37,668 bases of DNA from a virus, in IMG/VR virus record IMGVR_UViG_3300042516_000330, positions 1 through 37,668 of that record, one strand, 5' to 3'. Under the pieces are notes generated by a model. The model worked only from the letters and a program-made list of their open reading frames with translations. It was not told the origin of the DNA and did no database searches. The translations under genes were made by a program, and so were the position numbers. How positions within the stretch are numbered: the stretch's first letter is position 1; the number at the start of each line of letters is the position of its first letter. Shown here piece after piece: positions 28,478-37,225 of this stretch.

Positions 28478-29683
28478 TTAGCCCCAGAGACGCACGCCCA
28501 TCTGCGGGCGAATCACCGAGTAGCCATACAGCACGTCGATACGGCACGGCATACGGTCGTTGTTGATGTCGTACTGACGGACAACGCGCATGGACACACC
28601 GTTGTGGACCTGACGCGAAGCCATGTCAACGCCCTGCGGAAGCAGGAGGTCAGCCGTGGCAAACGCAATCGCGTCCTTGTGGTACACGAGGTTCTGCGGA
28701 TACTGGGTCGAAGCACCACCCAAGAAGGTGATAGCAGCGCCAGATTGCGGGAACGAGTCAACGGTTGCAAGAGCGTTCGACGAGGTGTAGATCGCCGGGC
28801 TGATCTCAACCGAGGCATACGCACCGCCGGTCGCCGCAACGTCCTTCGTGCAGACGAACTGCTGGAGCGAGCCAGTCGATTCGCGGGTCTGCGGGTTCAC
28901 CGCGTAGACGTTCGCAATCGTGAACACGTCGCCCTTCTTGATGGTCTGCGTGCCGGTGCCAGTGATGGCAATAGCCGCAGTACCCTGGGCCGTCACAGTG
29001 GTCGTGACCGTGTGAGCGCCCGAGCGGCTGCCAGTCGTGAACTGCTTGATCGACTGCGACATGTTGAGTTCTTCAAACCCAAGGATGCCTTCGCCAAACA
29101 TGCCGTTCTTGAACTGCGACGAGATCGTGCTGACCGGGTTAAACAACCCCTTCATGCCCTCGATGAGCGCGGCGTTCGCAGCCGGGTTCACGGTGACATA
29201 ACGGGGCGACATCACGGCAGCCGACTCGTTCAACTTCTGCTGGGCAGCAAGAAGAACAGCGGTGCTGCTTGGGGTCGTGCCGGGGGTGCCAACCGCCTGA
29301 TACATGTTCAGGAACGAGTTAGCAACGTCGGCGTCGATGCTGGCGGCCAACTGGCTGATACGCGGCTTCAGCACGCGCTCGGCAAAGTCGTCCAACTGCA
29401 TGGTCATTTCGGCAGTCGTAAAGTTCACGCCGATGTGCTTCTGCGAAGCAACGGTCAACGTGGTGAACTGCTCGTTGTCGTCCTGCACCTGAAGGGCAGC
29501 ACCGTCGGTCACGAGAGCGCGGTCCGGCAGACGGATACGCAGCGTGGTGCCGATCTTGGCGCCTTCGACGGCATACGAATCGTCGTACTGGCGGTTCACA
29601 TTGCGGGTCAGTACGAGATTGTTTTCAAGAATCTCCAACGCTTTCCGCGTGATCATGTCGATAGTAAGAAGTGTATTAGCCAC
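28478..29683 (-). CDS. Major capsid protein, P22 coat-like
   Basis: 401 residues, HK97-fold coat of the P22 gp5 type. Marks: NTLLTIDMITRKALEILENN (3-22), the LRIRLPDRALVTDGAAL strand, FTTAEMTMQLDDFAERVLKP (about 88-107) for the spine helix region, an inserted domain near 215-290, and a C-terminal RIDVLYGYSVIRPQMGVRL. Length is close to P22 coat (430). It starts with GTG after AGAGGA. Preceded by the scaffold gene. Confidence 0.93.
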   Translation of the reverse strand: MANTLLTIDMITRKALEILENNLVLTRNVNRQYDDSYAVEGAKIGTTLRIRLPDRALVTDGAALQVQDDNEQFTTLTVASQKHIGVNFTTAEMTMQLDDFAERVLKPRISQLAASIDADVANSFLNMYQAVGTPGTTPSSTAVLLAAQQKLNESAAVMSPRYVTVNPAANAALIEGMKGLFNPVSTISSQFKNGMFGEGILGFEELNMSQSIKQFTTGSRSGAHTVTTTVTAQGTAAIAITGTGTQTIKKGDVFTIANVYAVNPQTRESTGSLQQFVCTKDVAATGGAYASVEISPAIYTSSNALATVDSFPQSGAAITFLGGASTQYPQNLVYHKDAIAFATADLLLPQGVDMASRQVHNGVSMRVVRQYDINNDRMPCRIDVLYGYSVIRPQMGVRLWG

Positions 29684-29705
29684 TTTAAATGTCCTCTAAA
29701 AGAAG

Positions 29706-30488
29706 TTAGCGGTTACGACGCGCTTCCCACTGTTTAATCTGTCGCTGACGCTCGCGCTCGATCCACTCTGACGCGCTCATGGCCGAAATTGACCGTGGGT
29801 CTGTCGTGTCGTAGACCGGAGTGCCAGCGCCTTTAGCCGTGACAGGCTTAATCGGCGGGGGCGCACTGGTTGTCTTTTTGACCGGGGCGGGACTGTCGGC
29901 CAACTTGGCCTCAATCTTCCCGATCTCCTTTGCCTGCAAGTACGGCGACAGGCGGGAAATACGTTCAGCCTCGCGGGGGTTAGAACCCAAGTGATATGCA
30001 ATATCGGGTCCTAATTCCGAAGCCTGAATCGTCTGAGCCATCACGGTCGTAATGGGCAGAGCGTTGTTGTACGCGACTTGTTCAAAGTCATCGTAACGGT
30101 CACGCGCTGCTTCTTCGCGGTCGTGATAAGCCTCTAGAAGAGCCATTTGCTCCCGCTCTGCCTCACGTCGGGCGAGGAGTTCGGTAGCCTTACGCTCGGC
30201 CAAAGCCTCTGCGTATGCGTCCGGGTCCTCGTCTCTGCTTGGCAGGGCAGCGGCTTCAGCCTGTGACGGCGTGGCCTTTAGCGCCTGCTCCCTTTCCCAC
30301 TTGCGACGTTCCCGTGCAAGCCTCTTGCCGACCATCGCGTCCAACTCTTCTTGAGAGAACGATTTGGCTGGCTTTTCCTCCGGCTGTTGCGTTTCTGCAA
30401 CGACTTCGGGTTCCGGGGTAGCCGTGACCACCGGTTCCGGCGCGGAAACCTCCGCTACGACTTCAGGGACTACATTTTCGTCCGACAT
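29706..30488 (-). CDS. Scaffolding protein
   Basis: 260 residues. Disordered acidic Pro/Glu/Val N-terminus (1-40), then a charged helical core (FSQEELDAMVGKRLARERRK, 44-63, and a long EAEREQMALLEAYHDREEA segment), and a basic C-terminal helix (ASEWIERERQRQIKQWEARR) of the sort that docks on coat protein. Immediately upstream of the coat gene, as usual. GGAAGG before the ATG. Confidence 0.87.
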   Translation of the reverse strand: MSDENVVPEVVAEVSAPEPVVTATPEPEVVAETQQPEEKPAKSFSQEELDAMVGKRLARERRKWEREQALKATPSQAEAAALPSRDEDPDAYAEALAERKATELLARREAEREQMALLEAYHDREEAARDRYDDFEQVAYNNALPITTVMAQTIQASELGPDIAYHLGSNPREAERISRLSPYLQAKEIGKIEAKLADSPAPVKKTTSAPPPIKPVTAKGAGTPVYDTTDPRSISAMSASEWIERERQRQIKQWEARRNR

Positions 30489-30506
30489 AACCTTCCTTAC
30501 GGAAAC

Positions 30507-30540
30507 CTGGTGAAACGCACCAGTACGGTTAAACTTTAAC
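30507..30540. promoter_or_regulatory. Hairpin and palindrome upstream of the scaffold gene
   Basis: CTGGTG-N5-CACCAG at 30507-30523 and the 13-base palindrome GTTAAA-C-TTTAAC at 30528-30540, both in the 76-base gap before the scaffold gene. A weak minus-strand promoter may overlap them. They could mark the start of the head-gene transcript. Confidence 0.4.
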
Positions 30541-30564
30541 TTACAAGTTGTGTTCGCGCAACAA

Positions 30565-32112
30565 TTATGAAGTGGTCATGTAAACGCCACTGATGTACAG
30601 CACTTTGCCGGACAGCGTGGCGTTGGTGGTGGGCGTAAACGAGCCAACCGGGAACAAGTTAATGCCGGTTGAGATAACGTAGCCTTGCAACGCCGATCCA
30701 ACGTCCGTCATCAGCGTTACGGGCGACTCTTCAGCGTTAATAAACGGCGGGCGCGAAATAATCGCGGCGCTTGCGTTTGCCGTAACGGGATACGCCACCG
30801 TCATTGAGAACGTCACCAAGCGGCCAACCTTTGTGTAACGCCCCAAAGCCGACGTAAACGTCAGCCCTGCGCCAGACTGGTCGGTCGGCGTCAGCGAGCC
30901 TTCTTCGTAGTCATCAAGGACGTTTGGCAGGTTGTTCGGAATTTGCGTAGCCGGGAACGTAATCGCCGGAGTCGCCACGCCAAGGTCGAATTTAGCCGGA
31001 GAGTCATATTGCAAACCGGTAGCGTCGCCGCCTGCGCCAACCGTGGCGTAGTTGCCGTAACTGCTTACAAAGTTAGCCACCGAGTTGCCGCCGACAATCA
31101 CAGGCGACTGCAACGACACCATGACGTTCTTGGAGAAGTTACAGACTTTGCGCGGGCTGTCGGAGAAGTTAATCAGGCCGTCAGGGATGCGCGAGTACGT
31201 GTGGAAAAGGCAGTTATCGACCGTCAGAACTTCGGCAAAAATGCCGTTGGAATCGCTGCGCGTCCAGATAACAGCCTTGCCAGTGTCCGTCGTGCCTTGC
31301 GCGTCTTCGAACCAGCAGCCTTCAAAGCGCGGGAACAAGATGCCAGAGAGCAGGATCGGCGTCAGGGTCGGCGTAACAAACTCGATGATGCAGTCACGGA
31401 ATACCAACTCGTAGCCGGTTTGGAACTCAATGTTGGACTGCGGAGCGCCGCAATTCTTAACCCAGCACTGCTCGATGACGTTGATGTTGGTTAGATTGAC
31501 CGGCGCAGTGCCGATAGACTCAATGGCCTTCATGGCATTGCCAGAGCCAGAGCCAAACACGCCAAACGTGCAGCGGTAGACGTGCGATCCAATCAACACG
31601 CCCTTAATTCCAGCGGCAAGGCGACCGTAAAAGTCGCAGTCCGCAATTAACAGGTGCGACAGGTACACGCCAGAGGGCGAGTAGATAGCCCATCGAGTAG
31701 CAGCAGCGTTATCCGAATCAAACGTCAGGTTTTGGATAATGCCGTTTTCAGCGGTAAAAGCGGTGGCAACTTGGAAGTAGCCTTGGATCGTGCCGCCCGA
31801 TCCCATGATGATGGACTTGCCCTTGACGCCAGAAATTTCAAAGTTGTTTTGCGACAAGATAATCGGCGAAGTGATCTTGTAGGTGCCAGCAGGGAAGAAC
31901 ACCGACTTGTTAGCCGTGATCGCAGCCTGGATAGCAGCGGTGTCATCGGCTGATCCATCGCCAACCGCGCCATAAGACTTCACGCTGACAACAGGCGCAA
32001 TAGCCGATACCGGCGTCTTCTTGGTTACGCCGCCCTGCACAATCGGCGCAAGTTCAGCGCCAGAAAGCGGGATCGACGAATTCGTCAGTTGTGAAATCTT
32101 AATCGTAGTCAT
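30565..32112 (-). CDS. Tailspike with pectate-lyase-type beta-helix
   Basis: 515 residues. The N-terminal ~40 residues (KISQLTNSSIPLSGAELAPI) are an anchor also seen in the 223-residue fibre protein. VKSYGAVGDGSADDTAAIQA (44-63) opens the pectate-lyase-3-type right-handed beta-helix, which continues to about residue 370; NVLDDYEEGSLTPT (about 396-409) opens a C-terminal receptor or trimerisation domain. It probably binds or degrades a surface polysaccharide. GGAG precedes the ATG. Confidence 0.9.
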   Translation of the reverse strand: MTTIKISQLTNSSIPLSGAELAPIVQGGVTKKTPVSAIAPVVSVKSYGAVGDGSADDTAAIQAAITANKSVFFPAGTYKITSPIILSQNNFEISGVKGKSIIMGSGGTIQGYFQVATAFTAENGIIQNLTFDSDNAAATRWAIYSPSGVYLSHLLIADCDFYGRLAAGIKGVLIGSHVYRCTFGVFGSGSGNAMKAIESIGTAPVNLTNINVIEQCWVKNCGAPQSNIEFQTGYELVFRDCIIEFVTPTLTPILLSGILFPRFEGCWFEDAQGTTDTGKAVIWTRSDSNGIFAEVLTVDNCLFHTYSRIPDGLINFSDSPRKVCNFSKNVMVSLQSPVIVGGNSVANFVSSYGNYATVGAGGDATGLQYDSPAKFDLGVATPAITFPATQIPNNLPNVLDDYEEGSLTPTDQSGAGLTFTSALGRYTKVGRLVTFSMTVAYPVTANASAAIISRPPFINAEESPVTLMTDVGSALQGYVISTGINLFPVGSFTPTTNATLSGKVLYISGVYMTTS

Positions 32113-32115
32113 GTC

Positions 32116-32409
32116 TTACTCCGTTACCCACGGCAAAGCGACGGGAACTGGCTCCGGCTGCGGGTGCTTGGCATCTTCTTCTGCCTTGGCAGCGCGGGCT
32201 TCCATATCCGTCTTGGAAATTCTAGCCCACACCCAACCCAGCACAACGTCTTCGGTTAGTCCGTCAAACGGAATAAAGTTGCCAGTAGGCAACAGCAGTT
32301 CCGTTACGGCATCAAGCAAGCCGAGTTCCCAATGCACCAAATACACCACGTTGTCTTTGCCATCGAGGTGCGGATAGGCGGTCAGGCTTCTGACTTTCCA
32401 TTCAGCCAT
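32116..32409 (-). CDS. Conserved small phage protein near fibre genes, 97 aa
   Basis: Ninety-seven residues with paired blocks: YPHLDGKDNVVYLVHWEL (12-29), FIPFDGLTEDVVLGWVWARI (45-64) and a C-terminal PVALPWV. This pattern recurs in marine and freshwater phages close to tail-fibre genes; it may be a chaperone or small tail protein. Unknown activity. Confidence 0.72.
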   Translation of the reverse strand: MAEWKVRSLTAYPHLDGKDNVVYLVHWELGLLDAVTELLLPTGNFIPFDGLTEDVVLGWVWARISKTDMEARAAKAEEDAKHPQPEPVPVALPWVTE

Positions 32410-32412
32410 GAC

Positions 32413-32793
32413 TTACTCCTTGGCGACTACAACCCAATTACCGGCAGCCTCGTCCCATGAGTACATCTTGGGCGGTTCGCCCGTGCCAGCGTCAGACGGC
32501 ATCGGCACCGGAGCCTGCCAGTTGCAATCGGCATCGAGCGTCCACGACGGGTACGGCTGCGGCGGGATGAACGCATCCAGCGCGGCATCGTACTTGTAGC
32601 CGACACCAGCGTAGTGCTTGCGGATGTTGCCGTTGTAACTAGTTTGCTTCCAGTTACCGCCGAGCAACTTCTGGCAGAACGCCACGCCGATGCTTTCCAT
32701 TTCGTTGCCGTTGGCGTCAGCGGTGTCCTTATTGGCAACCACGATGACGCGCTGCACAACGCCGTTTGAATCAAGTTCAGCAAAATGAGCCAT
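32413..32793 (-). CDS. Conserved phage protein, MAHFAELD type, 126 aa
   Basis: 126 residues. MAHFAELDSNGVVQRVIVVA opens it, followed by CQKLLGGNWKQTSYNGNIRK (40-59), HYAGVGYKYD and a Trp/Pro-rich tail (PYPSWTLDADCNWQAPVPMP). Widely found in aquatic phages among fibre genes. Probably structural, perhaps a small fibre domain. Three-base gaps on both sides. Confidence 0.78.
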   Translation of the reverse strand: MAHFAELDSNGVVQRVIVVANKDTADANGNEMESIGVAFCQKLLGGNWKQTSYNGNIRKHYAGVGYKYDAALDAFIPPQPYPSWTLDADCNWQAPVPMPSDAGTGEPPKMYSWDEAAGNWVVVAKE

Positions 32794-32796
32794 GTC

Positions 32797-33399
32797 TTAC
32801 TCCTTCAGATGCAACGCGGTCAGGCTGCTTTCGTCACCAACGTAGCCGACCGGAAAAGTGTTAAACGCCAAAGATACGCGATCCTCGCCCTGCACGGTTT
32901 CAACCATGTGCGTAAGGCTAGACGGAAACAGCATCAGATCGCCTGCGCCTACCTCAAACCACCACGAGTCGCTGTTGTACACGTTGTAGTTGTCGGTCGG
33001 CAGTTTGACTTGCTGATACCCGTCTTTGTAGAAGTAAATCTTATCCCGCTCTTTGGCAGCCTTCAGATACAGCACACCGGACACGAACGAATTGGGATGC
33101 GCGTGTTTGTGGTGGTACTGACCCGACTTGGTGTAGTTCAGCCACGATTGCGTCAGGCGCAGCGATACGTCGTGTTTCGGTGCGTAGATACTGCGTAGAT
33201 ACTCGTTGACGCTCGCTTCAGCAAACGCCTTGAGGCTTGCCATCGTGTCGTGGCGCAGCACATAGCGGTCATCGCTTGTGGTGTTACCCATGTTGCTGTG
33301 CGTCGGCTGCTCGTCTACAAACGCTAGTTCGTCAGCGGTGTAGTCGCGGCCAAGTTCAAACTTGGCTACAGCCGTCGGGAAAAGGTTGTAGGTAATCAC
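32797..33399 (-). CDS. 2OG-Fe(II) oxygenase-like protein, 200 aa
   Basis: 200 residues resembling the phage 2OG-Fe(II) oxygenase group. A His-rich turn HHKHAHPNSFVSGVLYL (96-112) carries the first iron ligand(s); LMLFPSSLTHMVETVQGEDR (155-174) carries the distal His164 and Arg174 for 2-oxoglutarate, followed by SLAFN. Such enzymes hydroxylate proteins or other substrates; in a fibre cluster the target may be a virion protein or host surface molecule (inference). GTG start overlaps the previous stop. Confidence 0.82.
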   Translation of the reverse strand: MITYNLFPTAVAKFELGRDYTADELAFVDEQPTHSNMGNTTSDDRYVLRHDTMASLKAFAEASVNEYLRSIYAPKHDVSLRLTQSWLNYTKSGQYHHKHAHPNSFVSGVLYLKAAKERDKIYFYKDGYQQVKLPTDNYNVYNSDSWWFEVGAGDLMLFPSSLTHMVETVQGEDRVSLAFNTFPVGYVGDESSLTALHLKE

Positions 33400-33644
33400 G
33401 CCACCGCCTGTTCAATTTGGCTGACGTAATCGTCAAACGCCTTTTGCTGCTCGGGCAACAGGATCGTCGGCACCGCGTCCTCAAGTTCCTTGATCTTCTC
33501 CACCGTGAACATGATCTCGTCCCACGAGGGTTTTGGGCGCGGGTCTTCCCATCGCGTGATTTCGCGGTTGCTGATTTCCCACTTGGCACCGGGACGCAGC
33601 AAGTGCATCGCGGTATCTATGCCCATGAGTTGATAGGTTTTCAT
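33396..33644 (-). CDS. Small tail-associated protein, XkdW-like, 82 aa
   Basis: Eighty-two residues: AMHLLRPGAKWEISNREITR (12-31), then WEDPRPKPSWDEIMFTVEKI (32-51) and an acidic helical end. The RPGA-W-x-x-W-PKP pattern occurs in XkdW-type proteins accompanying tail fibres. Possibly a fibre-assembly chaperone. ATGA overlap with the glycine-rich fibre gene upstream couples their synthesis. Confidence 0.75.
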   Translation of the reverse strand: MKTYQLMGIDTAMHLLRPGAKWEISNREITRWEDPRPKPSWDEIMFTVEKIKELEDAVPTILLPEQQKAFDDYVSQIEQAVA

Positions 33645-36061
33645 GTGAAGTTGACCTTGAGAATTACGATGCCAGAGCCGCCGCCGCCACCTGCTGCACG
33701 TTCAGTTGACGGCCCAAATCCACCGCCACCGCCACCCCCGCCGGTATTGGCTGTGCCAGCGGTTGCCGTAGCAGTTGTTGAACCAGCGCCACCGCCACCT
33801 GTGCCGCCAGCGCCAGCGGGGCCAGATGCTTCCGAACCGCCGCCACCGCCGCCTGCATACGTTACGGATGAACCAGAAATTGACGATGCAGTTCCGTTAC
33901 CTCCAGCACCAGCCGCTGATCCGCTGCCGTTTGCGCCAACCGCAGACGCTCCACCGCCACCGCCAGCGCCGTAATAAGGCGCGGCAGCCGAACCAGACCC
34001 GCCCGCGCTGCCCTGCGAGGGCGATGTTGAAGGGGTGTTTCCTGCGCCGCCAGCGCCGCCAATGGAGCCGCCACCACCAGAACCGCCAGAACCTCCGGCC
34101 ACATTTGATCCTGCGGATGCGCCGTATCCACCGCCATTAGAAGTGATGGTGCTAAATACGGAGTTTGACCCTGCTGTGCCGTTATTGATGCCGCCAGCCG
34201 CGCCGCCAGAGCCACCGCCGCCAACGGTAATGGTGTACTCGGTGCCTGCAGTAATGCTCAAAGCCGTGCCGGTACGAAAACCACCCGCACCGCCGCCTGC
34301 ACCCGACCCTGACCCACCCCCACCACCCCCCGCTACAACGAGGTAGTCAACGCTGACCGCACCAGCAGGGGCAGTCCAGTTCTGCGTGGACTTGAAGGTG
34401 AAGATTGAGGCAGAGCCGATGTTGTATTTGATCAGGACGATACCGGAGCCGCCTGCTCCTGCTGCCGAGTTATATCCACCGCCACCACCACCGCCGGTAT
34501 TTGCAGTTCCTGCTGCAACGCCAGAACCACTCGGAGCAACGCCGCCTTGACCGCCACCGCCAGAACCGCCAGTACCTCTAGTTGTGCCACCGCCACCGCC
34601 ACCAGCGCCTGCGTAAGTAACACTGGCACCAGAAACACTAGATGCAGTGCCATTTCCGCCATTACCGCCAGTATTTAATGCGCCGTTTCCGCCAACAGCA
34701 GAGGCACCACCACCACCACCACCGCTGCTTCCTGAATTAGAGGCATCGCCCGTGCCGCCATTTGATCCTTGTGCGGGGGATGTAGAAGGAGTATTGCCAG
34801 AACCACCGCTTCCGGCAGTAAATGGAGAGGTAGACCGAGTGCCGCCGCCGCCGCCAGAGCCGCCGTTATTTCCGTTTAAGTTCGTATTATCAAAAGCGCC
34901 GCCGCCGCCACCGCCGGTTGAGGTAATGGTGCTAAATACAGAATCATTTCCTGTACCACCTTTTGACGACCCCGCCCCGGACGCAGTTCCACCGCCGCCT
35001 ACAGTTACGGTGTAGTTGGTTCCTGCCGTTACGGATAAGCCCGTGCCGGTGCGGAAACCACCTGCGCCACCGCCACCAAATCCACCGCCACCCGCACCAC
35101 CCGCAACAACGAGATACTCAACCTCGCTGACGCCGCTCGGGGCAGTCCATGTGCCGGTAGAGGTGAACGTGGCTACGACAGACTGTACGGGTACGGTGTA
35201 CTTGAGGATGACGATGCCGGAGCCGCCTGCGGAACCAGCAAAAAATGTTGGAGCAACGTATGCACCGCCACCACCGCCGCCACCGGTGTTAGCCGTGCCT
35301 GCAACCGCCGCGCTAGGGTTACTTCCGTTACCACCGGCACCACCACCGCCCGTGCCGCCAGCGCCTCCCGTTGTTGAAGGAGCGCGACTATCCGCACCAC
35401 CCCCACCGCCGCCTGCATAAGTAGTGGACGATCCAGAAATGGTCGATGCCGTTCCGTTGCCGCCACCACCAGCGTTAGTTAGCGTAGCAGTGGTTCCTGT
35501 AGCAGAAGCGCCACCACCGCCTGCTCCTAAACCCCAATTTCCTCCGGTGCCTAATTGTCCGGCTCCGCCGTTATTTCCTTGAGATGGAGAGGTACTTGGA
35601 GTATTTCCTGCTCCTGCGGCTCCACTAGCATTTGGAGAACTACCAGCGCTACCGCCGCCACCTGAGCCGCCGCTTCCACCGTCTATAACTGTGCTTGATG
35701 ATGGGCTGTTGTAAGACCCGCCACCACCACCACCGGCAGAGGTAATAGTGCTAAATACAGAATTGTTGCCAGATGATGCGCGTGCCTGAGTTGTTGCTCC
35801 ATTACCACCAGCACCGACTGTGATGGTGTAAGAAGTTCCGGCAGTTACAGCAAAACCAGTACCTGTGCGAAACCCACCGGCTCCGCCACCGCCGCCAAAG
35901 GTATACCCACCACCACCACCACCCGCGACGACAAGGTATTCCACTTGCGTCACGCCAGTCGGCGCAGTCCAGTTACCGGATGCGGTGAAGATTTTGTATT
36001 CGGTAAATGCTCCGCCGCCTGCAACCTTGGCGGCGAGCAGCAAACTCATAATGCCGCTCAT
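33641..36061 (-). CDS. Glycine-rich tail fibre with three tandem modules
   Basis: 806 residues built from three similar modules at about 22-290, 297-547 and 554-806. Each begins with TFTASGNWTAP-like strands and YLVVAGGGGGG, continues with GAGGFRTGT and ITAGTEYTITVG, repeats the words NTPSTSP and SVFSTIT, and ends with GGSGIVILKY. Glycine-rich domains of this type form polyglycine-II-like bundles at phage fibre tips. It should be a host-binding fibre or tip. The DNA repeats favour recombination. Confidence 0.85.
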   Translation of the reverse strand: MSGIMSLLLAAKVAGGGAFTEYKIFTASGNWTAPTGVTQVEYLVVAGGGGGGYTFGGGGGAGGFRTGTGFAVTAGTSYTITVGAGGNGATTQARASSGNNSVFSTITSAGGGGGGSYNSPSSSTVIDGGSGGSGGGGSAGSSPNASGAAGAGNTPSTSPSQGNNGGAGQLGTGGNWGLGAGGGGASATGTTATLTNAGGGGNGTASTISGSSTTYAGGGGGGADSRAPSTTGGAGGTGGGGAGGNGSNPSAAVAGTANTGGGGGGGAYVAPTFFAGSAGGSGIVILKYTVPVQSVVATFTSTGTWTAPSGVSEVEYLVVAGGAGGGGFGGGGAGGFRTGTGLSVTAGTNYTVTVGGGGTASGAGSSKGGTGNDSVFSTITSTGGGGGGAFDNTNLNGNNGGSGGGGGTRSTSPFTAGSGGSGNTPSTSPAQGSNGGTGDASNSGSSGGGGGGASAVGGNGALNTGGNGGNGTASSVSGASVTYAGAGGGGGGTTRGTGGSGGGGQGGVAPSGSGVAAGTANTGGGGGGGYNSAAGAGGSGIVLIKYNIGSASIFTFKSTQNWTAPAGAVSVDYLVVAGGGGGGSGSGAGGGAGGFRTGTALSITAGTEYTITVGGGGSGGAAGGINNGTAGSNSVFSTITSNGGGYGASAGSNVAGGSGGSGGGGSIGGAGGAGNTPSTSPSQGSAGGSGSAAAPYYGAGGGGGASAVGANGSGSAAGAGGNGTASSISGSSVTYAGGGGGGSEASGPAGAGGTGGGGAGSTTATATAGTANTGGGGGGGGFGPSTERAAGGGGGSGIVILKVNFT

Positions 36062-36064
36062 GGC

Positions 36065-36736
36065 TTAACTCACGTTGCCGTTGATAACGCAGACCGTACC
36101 AGAGAGGAACAGTATCGTCGCCACACCTCGCGTTGCCAAAGTCACCGTCGCCTTATCCGCATCCGTACCAGCGATATACGCCGTCGTAATCGTGCAGGTA
36201 ATTGTGATGTTGCCGGATGTGTTGTTGAAGATCGACACCACATCGCCAGCGGCAAACGTTGCATCAGGAATGGTGATGGAACCCGACGCACCGACCTCGA
36301 TGAACTTACCCACATCGCCAACGGCGAGGCTGTAAGAGGTCGTTTTGGCCGATCCAGACTGCGGAACGTTGCGGAATCCGACCGTCATCGTCTCGTCAGG
36401 GATCGTTACCGTTCGGTTAGCCGTCAGCGTAGTCGGGGTCAGCGTGACGGCATACGAACTCGTACCGCCTGCGCGACCAGCGATAACCACCGCGTCCTGC
36501 GTCGAGGCAGCCTCAGAGCGAATCGCATTGGCAGCACGGAACGTCTGGGCGGCAGTAAAACTGCCTGCAACCGAGAACGTCTGAGCCGCGCTCCAGGTAT
36601 TTGCCGTGCTGGTCGTCAGCGTCAGCAAATTAGTATTGGTGAGTTTGAAGTTAGCCCCACCGCGAGCGATCACTAACTCATCACCCGGTTGTGCCGGTGC
36701 GCCTGAAGCCAGTGCGCTTATCTTGGTATCAGCCAT
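36065..36736 (-). CDS. Tail fibre protein, 223 aa
   Basis: 223 residues. The N-terminus (TKISALASGAPAQPGDELVI) is an anchor like that of the tailspike; a TWSAAQTFSVAGSFTAAQTF repeat follows; the C-terminal domain begins at GFRNVPQSG (about 120) and matches in order the end of the 266-residue fibre protein near 23.5 kb. Beta-rich, probably trimeric. GGAG in the upstream gene's last codons serves its ATG. Confidence 0.8.
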   Translation of the reverse strand: MADTKISALASGAPAQPGDELVIARGGANFKLTNTNLLTLTTSTANTWSAAQTFSVAGSFTAAQTFRAANAIRSEAASTQDAVVIAGRAGGTSSYAVTLTPTTLTANRTVTIPDETMTVGFRNVPQSGSAKTTSYSLAVGDVGKFIEVGASGSITIPDATFAAGDVVSIFNNTSGNITITCTITTAYIAGTDADKATVTLATRGVATILFLSGTVCVINGNVS

Positions 36737-36739
36737 GAT

Positions 36740-36913
36740 TTACTCCAATTCTATTTTGCTGTCGTCTTCGAGCAGCACGAACGAGTCGTCTTCCAATAAA
36801 AGATAACTAGCCGCAGGTGGTGCGGCTCCCGCTGGCGGAATCCCTAACGCAATAATCGACCCTAGCCCGATGGCTATGCCGTTTGCAGGGGATATGCCGT
36901 AAAAAACTGTCAT
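36740..36913 (-). CDS. Small protein with LLLEDD repeats, 57 aa
   Basis: Fifty-seven residues: a hydrophobic Gly/Ile/Ala first half (GIAIGLGSIIALGIPPAGAA, 12-31), then YLLLEDDSFVLLEDDSKIEL (37-56). The LLLED words recur in the gp10-like hub, so the two may contact each other or share a mobile motif. Start overlaps the upstream stop as TAATG; the stop is three bases before the next ATG. Gene position among fibre genes suggests a virion protein. Confidence 0.75.
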   Translation of the reverse strand: MTVFYGISPANGIAIGLGSIIALGIPPAGAAPPAASYLLLEDDSFVLLEDDSKIELE

Positions 36914-37215
36914 TAGGTGCCGCTAATAGGCTTGGCGTACACGTTGCCACCCGAAGCAACCTGGATAGCCGATACGCGCCACGGGCCGCCAGTACCCTTC
37001 GGTACAGCGAACGGCACAGGGACGTTTGCCGGGATCGGGGTGCTGCTGGTAGTCGCCGTAACGCCATTACCAATCGCAATATACGCGGCAGTCGTAGTCC
37101 ACACCAACAGGGCTTCTACGCCCGCATCCCACGTACCCGTAGACCCGGCAGTACCCGTGTAGGAGGCAGTCTTGGCCGGGAACAGACTGTCATCAAGTGG
37201 GTTAAGTAATTGCAT
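36913..37215 (-). CDS. Putative small structural protein, 100 aa
   Basis: One hundred residues, Thr/Gly/Ala-rich with regular beta strands (TASYTGTAGSTGTWDAGVEA at 16-35; AAYIAIGNGVTATTSSTPIP). The layout fits a small single-domain beta-barrel, such as a head or neck decoration protein. TTGAGGT stands before the ATG. It follows the portal-linked helical gene. Confidence 0.72.
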   Translation of the reverse strand: MQLLNPLDDSLFPAKTASYTGTAGSTGTWDAGVEALLVWTTTAAYIAIGNGVTATTSSTPIPANVPVPFAVPKGTGGPWRVSAIQVASGGNVYAKPISGT

Positions 37216-37225
37216 TGTCTATACC

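Noticed and set aside
28604-29737. 377-codon plus-strand open frame opposite the coat gene
   Set aside because: It is fully antisense to a clear P22-like coat gene, has Arg/Val/His-heavy shadow composition and no ribosome-binding site. Third-position bias of the coat gene explains the lack of stops.
30507-30564. Late sigma70 promoter before the scaffold gene
   Set aside because: Best hexamers (TTGCGC, TAAAGT) are too poor to list as a promoter; only the inverted repeats were kept.
33417-35420. Long plus-strand proline-rich frames opposite the glycine-rich fibre
   Set aside because: GGN codons read backwards give proline; the frames mirror the three glycine-rich modules and carry no start signals.
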